Shown here: in pieces, positions 1-5,433 of the stretch
How positions within the stretch are numbered: position 1 is the first letter of the stretch
How the letters are laid out: the number at the start of each line of letters is the position of its first letter
Source of the DNA: Gammaproteobacteria bacterium
Lineage (GTDB): Bacteria > Pseudomonadota > Gammaproteobacteria > Steroidobacterales > SZUA-146
Direction: 5' to 3'
DNA: 5,470 nucleotides
NCBI GenBank assembly: GCA_013002925.1
Contig: JABDLQ010000467.1
Location: 1-5,470, forward strand
Made by a program: the position numbers and the translations under genes
The notes under the pieces: model-generated
The model's input: the letters and a program-made list of their open reading frames with translations, nothing else
Told to the model about the DNA's origin: nothing
Database searches by the model: none

Positions 1-1148
1 CCGGGGTTGGGGCCGTCGCTGCCGGCGAGCAGTGGGAGTTCCGCTTTTTCCATTTCTCCAACCAGTGCGCTGAGTTTTTCAAAGCGACGGCAATCGAGTT
101 CGATGTCTTCGCGAGCAGCGTCCGGCAGTTGAACAAAGCGTTGCAAAAAGACTGGCAGGTCGGACAGGAATTCCTCATCGACCGATGGCAGTGGTAAACC
201 CGGGCAGCGTGGGTCCGCGTTTACGAGCAGGGTGGGTGTCAGCCAGGTGCCGTGTTCCCGGATGAGCTTAAAGAGTGCGTCAGCCTTTTCCGGGCTGTAG
301 GTCGCGAGCAGTCGATCGGTCCGGTTTTTTTCGGCCGATTGTGGGTTAATGTCCTGGCTCGCCGCGCCGCTGATTTCGTCTAAAATTTCGGCCCGTATGG
401 CGTTTTCCTCGGTAGAGGTCGATATCAGGATGTCATACAAATGCTCCAGTGAGGCCAGCCCGCTGGTGACCGCGTGGCGAGTGCCTACACGTGTCGGAAT
501 ATGGCCAGCGAAGCGCACACCTTTCTCGTTGGCGCGACTGGCGAGTGCGTCGAATGCCTCTTTATCCAGCGCGCTGTAGATCTTGATAAAGTCGGCATTT
601 TTATCCGCCAGTGTGTCGACCCAGCGCTGTGCTTCTTCCGGTGTGCGGACGCCTTTGAAGAACGGGGCGCCCTGTTCCTCCTGTGATCCCCCGTTGAGGA
701 TGAAGCCGGCCGCAAACACGCGGGGGCCGATCCGCTCGCCGGAGCGCACTTGCTCGCGCCATGCCCAGACCCCGGCCGAGCCGCCCCACATCGGTTCAAT
801 GCCGGTGCCCATCTCCCGAATTGCCGTGATGCCGTGACGCAAAAAGATTTCGGAGAATGGGCTGGGACCCCAGGCATGCACGTGCATGTCCCACAGGCCG
901 GGGATCAGGTATTGTCCGGTGGATTCGATGACCTGGGCATCGTCGGGCACGTCGACGCGGATCGACGGTGCAATGGCCACGACCCGGCCGGCCTCGATGA
1001 GCACCGTCTGGCCAGTCAACGCGGGGCCGCCATTTCCGTCGATGACCGTCACGTCTCGAATCGCAAGGTCTGCGGTGGGTACCCGGATCATCGAGGTACA
1101 CGCAGAAACGAGAAACAGCAGCAGCACGGGGAACACAGATTTCAGCAT
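1..1148 (-). CDS. Amidohydrolase-superfamily lipoprotein (COG1228-like), C-terminus outside the window
   Basis: This reading frame stays open from its ATG to the left edge (382 complete codons), so only the C-terminal end is missing. Residues 1-17 form a lipoprotein signal with lipobox L-V-S-A-C (Cys17). Residue +2 is Thr, not Asp, which suggests the outer membrane. Metal-dependent hydrolase landmarks follow in order: the N-terminal beta-sandwich segment with 'VTVIDG' (33-38), 'PGLWDMHVH' (83-91; metal ligands His89 and His91), 'FIKIY' (187-191; Lys189 fits the carboxylated lysine), 'AGHIP' (214-218; His216), 'LEH' (234-236; His236) and 'AGSDGPNP' (375-382; Asp378, the catalytic and metal-binding Asp). 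All expected ligands are present, so the enzyme is probably active. The family cleaves amide, peptide or ring C-N bonds (imidazolonepropionase-like enzymes, Xaa-Pro or Xaa-Arg dipeptidases); the substrate cannot be read here. The start is well fixed: an in-frame TAA lies two codons upstream and the next Met is residue 20, inside the mature protein. The Shine-Dalgarno is weak. Family members usually run to about 420-450 residues. Confidence 0.9.
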   Translation of the reverse strand, partial: MLKSVFPVLLLFLVSACTSMIRVPTADLAIRDVTVIDGNGGPALTGQTVLIEAGRVVAIAPSIRVDVPDDAQVIESTGQYLIPGLWDMHVHAWGPSPFSEIFLRHGITAIREMGTGIEPMWGGSAGVWAWREQVRSGERIGPRVFAAGFILNGGSQEEQGAPFFKGVRTPEEAQRWVDTLADKNADFIKIYSALDKEAFDALASRANEKGVRFAGHIPTRVGTRHAVTSGLASLEHLYDILISTSTEENAIRAEILDEISGAASQDINPQSAEKNRTDRLLATYSPEKADALFKLIREHGTWLTPTLLVNADPRCPGLPLPSVDEEFLSDLPVFLQRFVQLPDAAREDIELDCRRFEKLSALVGEMEKAELPLLAGSDGPNP

Positions 1149-1274
1149 GGTTTATTCTCTGCCTGGTCATACACGCGGGCCGCCACCCACTGATGCGCAG
1201 GCCCTGTATTTGTGATAGTTAAATAAGGGTACAGACAATGGTCCCGATCGTCACGTGGGTCTGACGCCGCTTGC

Positions 1275-1280
1275 ATTATA
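1275..1280 (-). promoter_or_regulatory. Candidate -10 box (TATAAT) for the amidohydrolase gene
   Basis: A perfect TATAAT is read on the minus strand, in the 142-bp divergent gap about 127 bp upstream of the lipoprotein start. A matching -35 is not convincing: the closest TTG-type hexamers (TTGATT or TTTGAT) lie only 14-15 bp upstream, inside the first codons of the divergent gene. The same bases read on the plus strand give TATAGT at 1277-1282, which would start transcription almost at the ATG of the DUF3429 gene. A CACGTG palindrome sits at 1252-1257. This is a weak call based on one hexamer. Confidence 0.3.
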
Positions 1281-1290
1281 GTAGATAACT

Positions 1291-1725
1291 ATGAAATCAA
1301 ACCGTCTATACGCCTGGCTGACATTGGCCGGCGCACTTCCTTTTGTTGCTTGTGCGCTGTTGCCGCTCGTGGGCGTTCCGTCTGTTGCCGGTTTGGGTAC
1401 ACTGGATGCCATTGCGGGCTCATACGGGCTCGCGATAGTTTGTTTTGTCGCAGGCTCCCACTGGGGCATTCATCTGAGCGGTAAGAACACGGCGCCCATC
1501 AATCTGTTTGTGAGCAGCAACGTGATTTTCCTGCTGACCTGGTTTGCCTGGATCGGGCCGGTCCTTAACATTGCGATTGCGGCGCAGCTGCTTGCCATCG
1601 TGGTGCTGTGGATGATCGACTATCGCCTGCGTGCTGCTGAGGTTATCGACAATGGCTATTTTCAGATACGCAGCGCCGCGACACTGATTGTCAGCATCGC
1701 GTTGTTAATTATTTTGGTCACCTGA
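1291..1725 (+). CDS. DUF3429-type small integral membrane protein
   Basis: The 144-residue protein is almost entirely hydrophobic, with about five membrane segments at residues 8-28, 38-58, 70-88, 91-110 and 126-143. The short 'AGSHWG' motif (54-59) at the end of segment 2 matches the conserved G-x-H-W-G signature I associate with DUF3429 proteins, as do the overall size and layout. A basic loop containing 'DYRLRAAE' (110-117) separates segments 4 and 5. No catalytic function is established for the family; it sits in the inner membrane. An in-frame TAG three codons upstream fixes the ATG, and there is no clear Shine-Dalgarno. The stop codon TGA shares one base with the ATG of the following FAD oxidoreductase, so the two are co-transcribed and translationally coupled. 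Family members are often found near photolyase/cryptochrome genes and COG3380-type oxidoreductases, which matches this context. Confidence 0.8.
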   Translation: MKSNRLYAWLTLAGALPFVACALLPLVGVPSVAGLGTLDAIAGSYGLAIVCFVAGSHWGIHLSGKNTAPINLFVSSNVIFLLTWFAWIGPVLNIAIAAQLLAIVVLWMIDYRLRAAEVIDNGYFQIRSAATLIVSIALLIILVT

Positions 1726-2708
1726 TGTCGCGCGTTGCCGTCATCGGAGCCGGTCTGTCCGGGCTGGTCGTTGCCGGCCAGTTGCGCCACAACCATGAGG
1801 TGGTGGTGTTTGAAAAATCCCGGGGCGTTGGCGGGCGGCTGGCAACGCGCTATGCCGGCGATTATGAATTCGATCATGGTGCGCATTATTTCACCGCGCG
1901 GTCGATAGAATTTCAACAGTTTCTGGTGCCGTTGGCACACCGCGGCATTGTGGCGACCTGGCCACAAAAACTCGCTGAAATTGATCGCGGTGACGTCGTT
2001 TCTACACATGACCGGGCTGGCGACCATCGATGCTTTGTGGGCGTTCCGCGTATGAATGAAATAGGCAAGGCCCTGGCACGAAAGTGCGATGTTCGCCTCC
2101 ATGCAACGGTCAATGCAATTGAAAGAAAGCGTAATCACTGGCAACTGAAGGTCAATAATGGAGATTACGACGGTGGTTTCGACTGGGTTGTGCTTGCAAT
2201 CCCCGCCGCACAGGCCGCGGCGCTGGCACCGTCCGAATCGGCGCTGCAACAACGTGCTGCTGCGGTGCCAATGCGCGCCTGCTTTTCACTGATGCTGGGA
2301 TTTTCCGCAGCACTGACCGTGCCCTGGCAGGCGGCGCTGGTACGCCATGCCGATATCAGCCGGATTGCAGTGAATAGCAGCAAACCTGGCCGACCGCCGG
2401 CGTTTACGCTGGTCGTGCAATCTACCGACGCATTGGCAGAAGCTCTGTCGGAAGCGGATCGTGCGCTCGTAACTGAGCGCCTGATGGCTGCCACGTCAGC
2501 GTCAATGGGCATCAATGTGCATCAGGCAGCGTGCGTGCAACTGCAGCGCTGGCGCTACGCACACCTGGAACAGCAGCTGGGTACGGGTTTTCATATTGAT
2601 CCTGCTCTGCAGTTGGCCGCTTGCGGCGACTGGCTTATCGAGGGCCGGGTAGAAGCCGCGTTTGCCAGCGGTCATGAGCTGGCCGGGACTTTGCTGCAGA
2701 CTTTATGA
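1725..2708 (+). CDS. NAD(P)/FAD-dependent oxidoreductase, renalase-like (COG3380 type)
   Basis: The 327-residue flavoprotein opens with a Rossmann FAD-binding motif, 'VIGAGLSG' (6-13; Gly8, Gly10, Gly13), and the ribose-binding acid Glu30 ends the second strand in 'VVVFEKS'. The second FAD motif 'GVGGRLATR' (34-42) and 'DHGAHYFTAR' (50-59) are characteristic of the bacterial renalase-like/COG3380 branch of the amine-oxidase fold. The central part (about 60-270) should be the substrate domain. 'QRWRYA' (274-279) and the closing FAD segment 'GDWLIEGRVEAAFASG' (301-316) complete the family pattern, so the protein looks full length and intact. The physiological substrate is unknown. Bacterial renalases oxidise dihydro isomers of beta-NAD(P)H, but whether this branch does so is inference. 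There is no good Shine-Dalgarno; the start overlaps the upstream stop by one base, so translation probably depends on coupling. It converges on the photolyase gene, leaving 66 bp between the stop codons. Confidence 0.88.
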   Translation: MSRVAVIGAGLSGLVVAGQLRHNHEVVVFEKSRGVGGRLATRYAGDYEFDHGAHYFTARSIEFQQFLVPLAHRGIVATWPQKLAEIDRGDVVSTHDRAGDHRCFVGVPRMNEIGKALARKCDVRLHATVNAIERKRNHWQLKVNNGDYDGGFDWVVLAIPAAQAAALAPSESALQQRAAAVPMRACFSLMLGFSAALTVPWQAALVRHADISRIAVNSSKPGRPPAFTLVVQSTDALAEALSEADRALVTERLMAATSASMGINVHQAACVQLQRWRYAHLEQQLGTGFHIDPALQLAACGDWLIEGRVEAAFASGHELAGTLLQTL

Positions 2709-2742
2709 ACAGCCATCCAGCGCGGCATGGCGTGGCGCGTTA

Positions 2743-2782
2743 CGGATTAATACTGGTGTTCATCCGATCCTTCGTTAATCCG
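2743..2782. terminator. Inverted repeat between convergent genes, possible bidirectional terminator
   Basis: A perfect 8-bp inverted repeat, CGGATTAA (2743-2750) and TTAATCCG (2775-2782), flanks a 24-nt loop. It spans the gap between the convergent oxidoreductase and photolyase genes, and the photolyase stop codon (TTA on the plus strand, 2775-2777) is part of the right arm. The stem is AT-rich and no U-tract follows on either strand, so classical intrinsic termination is doubtful. A second short hairpin, GCCAT (2712-2716) with ATGGC (2727-2731), lies just after the oxidoreductase stop. Confidence 0.3.
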
Positions 2783-4019
2783 GTTCCTGCAAACCCAGTT
2801 CATGGAGTACCCCGGGTATCTGTTTTTTCAGCTTGAAAAAACCACGCGTTGCGTGGGGCCAGACCAGGGTGTCGTAGCGGCGGCGAATCTGCAGCAACTG
2901 TATGTTGTGGGAACGCAGGGAAGCATGGGCATCAGCGACCATTTCTGCGACCGGACCCACAGGCGCATAGCTTGTCACAATGGTATTCACGCCTTTTTGG
3001 GTAGCCCAATCATTCAAAACGGTGGTCCAGTCACTGGATTCGACCAGTTGTGTGTCCACGGCAAATCGCAGTGCCGCACGTGTTAGACCGTCAGCAACGG
3101 CGCCCCGCGTGAAGTCAGACGTGTGCTCGCCAACGGGCAACGGCGATCGCCGCCCATGCGCCACGAGACCGAGAACTGACACCGGTGCACCTTGCAGCAG
3201 TAATGTTTCCGGGCAGCAGTCTTCTTCGGTAATCAACAATCCATACGGCTCATCGTCACGAAGTGATTGCAGCTCGGGAATTTTCCCAGCCAAAAATTCT
3301 CGCGTTTCGGTCAGAGGTGGCGCATCGGTGGCAAGCTGCCCCACCGGATTGAACCGGTTGTTGGTGTAGTGGGCAATGTTCTGACTGGTTGCAAGATAGC
3401 GTTTACCTTTGGTATGCAATCCTCCCACCCAGCGCCAGCTCAGTGTGTTTGATGCCGGGTCACCATCAAGCAAATGCCGGTAAAAGTAATCTGCTCCCAG
3501 TTGCCAGGGTAAACCAAGCGTAAAGATCCAGATGCTGGCAAACCACATGCGCGCGTGATTATGCAGATAACCGGTGTGCTCCAACTCCCTTGTCCATGCA
3601 TCAAAACAGTCGATGCCGGTTTGTCCGGCGGTTGCCGCCTGGTATTTCTCATAAAGTTCAGGGTCATCGTCGAGCGTTGTGGCCAACAGTGCGGTGGTTT
3701 CGCGATAGTCTGTCCATACTTCCGGTCGGTGCTCCAGCCAGCCTTTAAAATAAGAGCGCCAGAATACTTCCTGAACAAATTTTTCAATGGCAGAGAGTGA
3801 ATGCTCAGCTAACACAGACTGAAGCACTTCCTGCTCAAGCAGCAGGCGATGACGCAAAAATGGCGAGAGCGTGGAGACGTTGGCATGGTCCTCCGGTCCA
3901 CAATCATAGTTGCGTGACTCTGCATAACGAGGCAAGGAGTGTGCAACAAACGCCGCCAGTTGTTGATGCGCCGCGTCGCGGCGCGGTGTTGGCAGAGCGT
4001 TGGGGTCAGGTGTGGGCAT
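2775..4019 (-). CDS. Photolyase-superfamily protein of inverted topology (NewPHL-like)
   Basis: The 414-residue protein carries the photolyase FAD-binding catalytic region in its first 225 residues: 'EVFWRSYFKGWL' (84-95, matching the W-R-x-F helix), 'TGYLHNHARMW' (149-159, equivalent to the class I T-G-x-x-H-N-R-x-R-M motif with His155 in place of Arg), then 'DGDPASNTLSWRW' (185-197, equivalent to D-x-A-S-N-x-x-x-W-x-W). No antenna-type Rossmann domain precedes it; only about 50 residues do. Instead, residues about 258-405 form a second alpha/beta-looking domain with 'LLITEEDC' (261-268) and 'YDTLVWPHATRGFFKLKK' (382-399). This reversed order is the definition of the NewPHL class, reported to repair cyclobutane pyrimidine dimers in single-stranded DNA using FAD and light. 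Assignment to that class is from memory of the architecture, not from alignment. The ATG is well bounded: an in-frame TGA lies seven codons upstream with no alternative start between. No Shine-Dalgarno is visible, so coupling to the overlapping 37-codon ORF is possible. Confidence 0.87.
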   Translation of the reverse strand: MPTPDPNALPTPRRDAAHQQLAAFVAHSLPRYAESRNYDCGPEDHANVSTLSPFLRHRLLLEQEVLQSVLAEHSLSAIEKFVQEVFWRSYFKGWLEHRPEVWTDYRETTALLATTLDDDPELYEKYQAATAGQTGIDCFDAWTRELEHTGYLHNHARMWFASIWIFTLGLPWQLGADYFYRHLLDGDPASNTLSWRWVGGLHTKGKRYLATSQNIAHYTNNRFNPVGQLATDAPPLTETREFLAGKIPELQSLRDDEPYGLLITEEDCCPETLLLQGAPVSVLGLVAHGRRSPLPVGEHTSDFTRGAVADGLTRAALRFAVDTQLVESSDWTTVLNDWATQKGVNTIVTSYAPVGPVAEMVADAHASLRSHNIQLLQIRRRYDTLVWPHATRGFFKLKKQIPGVLHELGLQEPD

Positions 4020-4119
4020 GACGGATTGCTGTAATCAACTGGTGTCCAACCGGATCGTGACCTTGAGTCAGCAGAACGGGCAGACGTGGCGGTACAATTT
4101 TACGGTCATAAGGGTTCAT
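4006..4119 (-). CDS. Possible 37-residue ORF overlapping the photolyase start
   Basis: An ATG-initiated ORF reads 'MNPYDRKIVPPRLPVLL...' for 37 codons. It ends in TGA at 4008-4006, overlapping the first 14 bases of the photolyase gene in another frame. Such overlap could allow translational coupling of the photolyase, which has no ribosome binding site of its own. An AGGA lies 12 nt upstream of this ATG, a loose Shine-Dalgarno. The first dozen residues recall the M-N-x-Y-D-R-x-I-x-P-R-L start of some class I SAM-dependent methyltransferases, but no SAM motif follows, so it may be a leader peptide, a remnant or a chance ORF. Confidence 0.25.
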   Translation of the reverse strand: MNPYDRKIVPPRLPVLLTQGHDPVGHQLITAIRHAHT

Positions 4120-4193
4120 GATGTGCTTAAATCCTGTTTTCAAAACCAATTAACCTGAATATTCGCACAGGCCACTTCTTACCAACCTTGTTT

Positions 4194-4223
4194 ATTATGA
4201 CGCCAAAGCCATACGGCGCACAA
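4194..4223 (-). promoter_or_regulatory. Weak sigma-70-like promoter candidate for the photolyase transcript
   Basis: On the minus strand, TTGTGC (4223-4218) and CATAAT (4199-4194) are separated by 18 bp. Transcription would begin near 4187, leaving a leader of about 170 nt to the photolyase ATG, or about 68 nt to the short ORF start. The -10 matches five of six bases and the -35 three of six. An 8-bp palindrome, GAATATTC (4157-4164), falls within the leader region. This is suggestive only. Confidence 0.25.
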
Positions 4224-4382
4224 TTCTAAAGATTTCAGTCTCTGGCTACCCCGGGTTATCGCCACGCGGTTTTTAAGGGGGCCAGAATGCTCCCGGTTCA
4301 ATAGCACAGCGGCCTCAAAAACTCACTTTACTCTAATCTCAATATTCAAAGCTTATCGTCCTATTCTGATTATCCTGACCTC

Positions 4383-4418
4383 TTTGCGAGAAGGCTGACA
4401 TTTATCCTTCAAGGCAAA
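4383..4418. repeat. Interrupted stem-loop in the intergenic region
   Basis: Nested inverted repeats TTTGC (4383-4387)/GCAAA (4414-4418) and GAAGG (4390-4394)/CCTTC (4406-4410) can form a stem with a small internal loop (2 nt against 3 nt) and an 11-nt apical loop. No T-run follows on either strand, so it is not an obvious terminator. Role unknown. Confidence 0.25.
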
Positions 4419-4506
4419 AATTCTTTATGTGAAGCCGGAGTTTTAAATAATCTGCTGATGTTGATCCGGGACGTCAGGATAGATTACATGGTAACAATAA
4501 TCGCAA

Positions 4507-4520
4507 CAGGCGTATGCCTG
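4507..4520. promoter_or_regulatory. Short dyad CAGGC-GTAT-GCCTG upstream of the PEP-CTERM promoter
   Basis: A perfect 5-bp inverted repeat with a 4-bp centre, about 100 bp upstream of the sigma-54 promoter candidate and 15 bp before the larger dyad. The spacing and compactness would suit a protein-binding operator, but a 5-bp arm pair can arise by chance. Confidence 0.25.
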
Positions 4521-4534
4521 CAATCCCTTGAGTG

Positions 4535-4571
4535 GCTGCACAATATCGTTTTGTGGCATGGATTGTGCAGC
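4535..4571. promoter_or_regulatory. 10-bp perfect inverted repeat, candidate activator (enhancer) site
   Basis: GCTGCACAAT (4535-4544) and ATTGTGCAGC (4562-4571) are exact reverse complements separated by 17 bp. The dyad centre (about 4553) lies roughly 95 bp upstream of the predicted sigma-54 start site, within the usual range for an enhancer-binding activator. With arm-to-arm spacing of 27 bp (about 2.5 helical turns) the arms may be two half-sites or two separate sites rather than one compact operator; as RNA it could also form a hairpin. The activator is not encoded here. PrsR, the sigma-54 activator linked to PEP-CTERM genes, is a guess from family context. Confidence 0.45.
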
Positions 4572-4621
4572 ACTCATTGTGTGTTTCTGTCGCCGTGTAT
4601 TAATTAAAGTGGATTGGTGCC

Positions 4622-4637
4622 TGGTACCGGAGTCGCA
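4622..4637 (+). promoter_or_regulatory. Sigma-54 (RpoN) -24/-12 promoter candidate for the PEP-CTERM gene
   Basis: The segment TGGTACCGGAGTCGCA matches the RpoN consensus TGGYAC-R-N4-TTGC-W at all but two defined positions (C at the R position, C at the second T of TTGC). The obligatory GG (4623-4624) and GC (4635-4636) are exactly 10 bp apart. Transcription would begin near 4648, leaving a leader of about 50 nt before the preferred ATG. No sigma-70 hexamer pair competes nearby. PEP-CTERM genes in several Proteobacteria are known to depend on RpoN and the PrsK-PrsR two-component system, which supports the reading. Confidence 0.5.
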
Positions 4638-4697
4638 CACACAAAGTTCAGAGACGGTAAGCAATCTTTATAAACAAAAATTTATTGGATGAATATT

Positions 4698-5333
4698 ATG
4701 AAAAAAATAAAAAATGGACTGCTTATGGCTGTTTTGACACCGGTGATTGCCGCACTGTCATTTTCAGCTCATGCGACCTTCATTGTGGAGCAGTATGACT
4801 ATACGGCTGGAAACTACAGCCTGGCAGCGTTGGAAAGCTACGCTACTGCAAACAGAGCCGATACCACCGGGAACTTTGAAACCATTGATTTCAGCGATAC
4901 GAACTACAACGGAAACATAGCCGGTTTTAATCTGTGGCCGATGGATGGAGCTGAGTATTCGGGTTCCGGCGGCATCAACGACACGTTCTTTTTACGAGTG
5001 ACCGGAATTATCAATCTGGATGCTGACAGCATTTTGCGGACCTGGAACGATGATGGTGCTTACCTCCGGATCGATGATAATCTGGTGATTAATGACCCGA
5101 CGTTACATCCTCCTCGTAATTATTACAGTTCAGTGATAAGCGCAGGCTCACATACGCTCGAACTGTATTTTTTCGAACACTATGGTGGTGCTAATCTTGA
5201 ACTGCTGGTGAGTCAGGGCGGCGCACCCTACCGCTTGCTCACAGCAGCATCAGTTCCGGAGCCAGGCACACTTGCTTTGCTCGGGCTGGGTCTGGCTGGT
5301 TTGGGATTTGGACGCAGAAGCCAGAAATCCTGA
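4698..5333 (+). CDS. PEP-CTERM sorting-domain protein with PA14-like core
   Basis: An exported protein of 211 residues. The signal peptide has basic start 'MKKIKNG', hydrophobic core about 8-23 and likely cleavage after 'SAHA' (residue 26). The C-terminus is a textbook PEP-CTERM sorting tag: 'VPEP' (186-189), a glycine/leucine-rich membrane segment (190-205), then 'RR' (206-207) and a short tail. Exosortase is expected to cut near the PEP motif and release or attach the protein outside the inner membrane. Residues about 97-175 look like a PA14/GLEYA-type beta-sandwich: 'FFLRVTG', 'WNDDGAYLRIDDNLVIND' (116-133, with the acidic DDG turn), 'ISAGSHTLELYFFEHYGGANLELLVS' in two strands. PA14 folds often bind carbohydrate, so a role at the polysaccharide matrix is inferred, not shown. 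This ATG was chosen because GGA at 4687-4689 sits 8 nt upstream and 'MKK' is typical; an in-frame ATG at 4689 would add three residues. Probably monocistronic under sigma-54 control. Confidence 0.88.
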   Translation: MKKIKNGLLMAVLTPVIAALSFSAHATFIVEQYDYTAGNYSLAALESYATANRADTTGNFETIDFSDTNYNGNIAGFNLWPMDGAEYSGSGGINDTFFLRVTGIINLDADSILRTWNDDGAYLRIDDNLVINDPTLHPPRNYYSSVISAGSHTLELYFFEHYGGANLELLVSQGGAPYRLLTAASVPEPGTLALLGLGLAGLGFGRRSQKS

Positions 5334-5338
5334 TCACA
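5317..5338 (+). repeat. Imperfect direct repeat, copy 1 (PEP-CTERM 3' end)
   Basis: GAAGCCAGAAAT (5317-5328), then CC, then TGATCACA (5331-5338). It covers the last codons and stop of the PEP-CTERM gene and recurs 93 bp downstream with a two-base indel in the middle. Confidence 0.5.
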
Positions 5339-5351
5339 AGCTGAAGTGGTG

Positions 5352-5370
5352 TGAGCCGGAGCGTCGCTCA
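5352..5370 (+). terminator. Weak hairpin after the PEP-CTERM gene
   Basis: TGAGC (5352-5356) and GCTCA (5366-5370) form a 5-bp stem with a 9-nt loop, 19 bases after the stop codon. An alternative inner pairing GAGC/GCTC (5359-5362 region against 5366-5369) is also possible. No U-tract follows, so this is at best a weak terminator. Confidence 0.2.
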
Positions 5371-5409
5371 GCCAGCCTGACTACTATCTTGACTAGTGTC
5401 TTAGGCTGC

Positions 5410-5433
5410 GAAGCCAGAAATGCCATGATCACA
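5410..5433 (+). repeat. Imperfect direct repeat, copy 2 (non-coding)
   Basis: GAAGCCAGAAAT (5410-5421), then GCCA, then TGATCACA (5426-5433). Twenty bases match copy 1 in the same order and orientation. It lies in non-coding sequence and may be a remnant of a local duplication of the PEP-CTERM gene's end, or part of an interspersed repeat. Confidence 0.5.

Larger units (their letters stand above)
4120..4688. other. Long AT-richer intergenic region without a convincing gene
   Basis: This is the common upstream region of the divergent photolyase and PEP-CTERM genes. No frame on either strand gives a protein I recognise. The left half (4120-4440) holds only a weak minus-strand promoter candidate and a stem-loop. 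The right half (4440-4688) holds two dyads and a sigma-54 promoter candidate, described separately. The 8-bp palindrome TTAATTAA (4600-4607) lies between the large dyad and the promoter and could mark a flexible or bent segment. Base composition shifts clearly towards AT compared with the GC-rich genes on the left, and the change starts close to the photolyase start. Confidence 0.6.

Noticed and set aside
485..1193. Several overlapping ORFs on both strands (for example 485-877 minus, 750-1193 plus, 796-1170 minus)
   Set aside because: They are shadows of the GC-rich amidohydrolase gene, whose true frame is continuous from 1148 to the window edge and carries all the metal-ligand motifs. Their translations are low-complexity, rich in Arg, Pro and Ala.
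1662..2252. Minus-strand 196-codon ORF opposite the oxidoreductase
   Set aside because: Antisense to a gene with clear FAD motifs; no recognisable domain and no start signal.
4291..4310. tRNA T-loop-like string CGGTTCAATAGC
   Set aside because: No matching acceptor stem, anticodon arm or D-arm can be placed around it.
4443..4664. Minus-strand 73-codon ORF with a Cys-rich end ('ACCDYCYHV')
   Set aside because: It needs a TTG start with no Shine-Dalgarno, matches no family I know, and would lie across both dyads and the sigma-54 promoter candidate. Regulatory DNA explains the segment better. An internal ATG at 4577 gives only 44 residues, also without a ribosome binding site.
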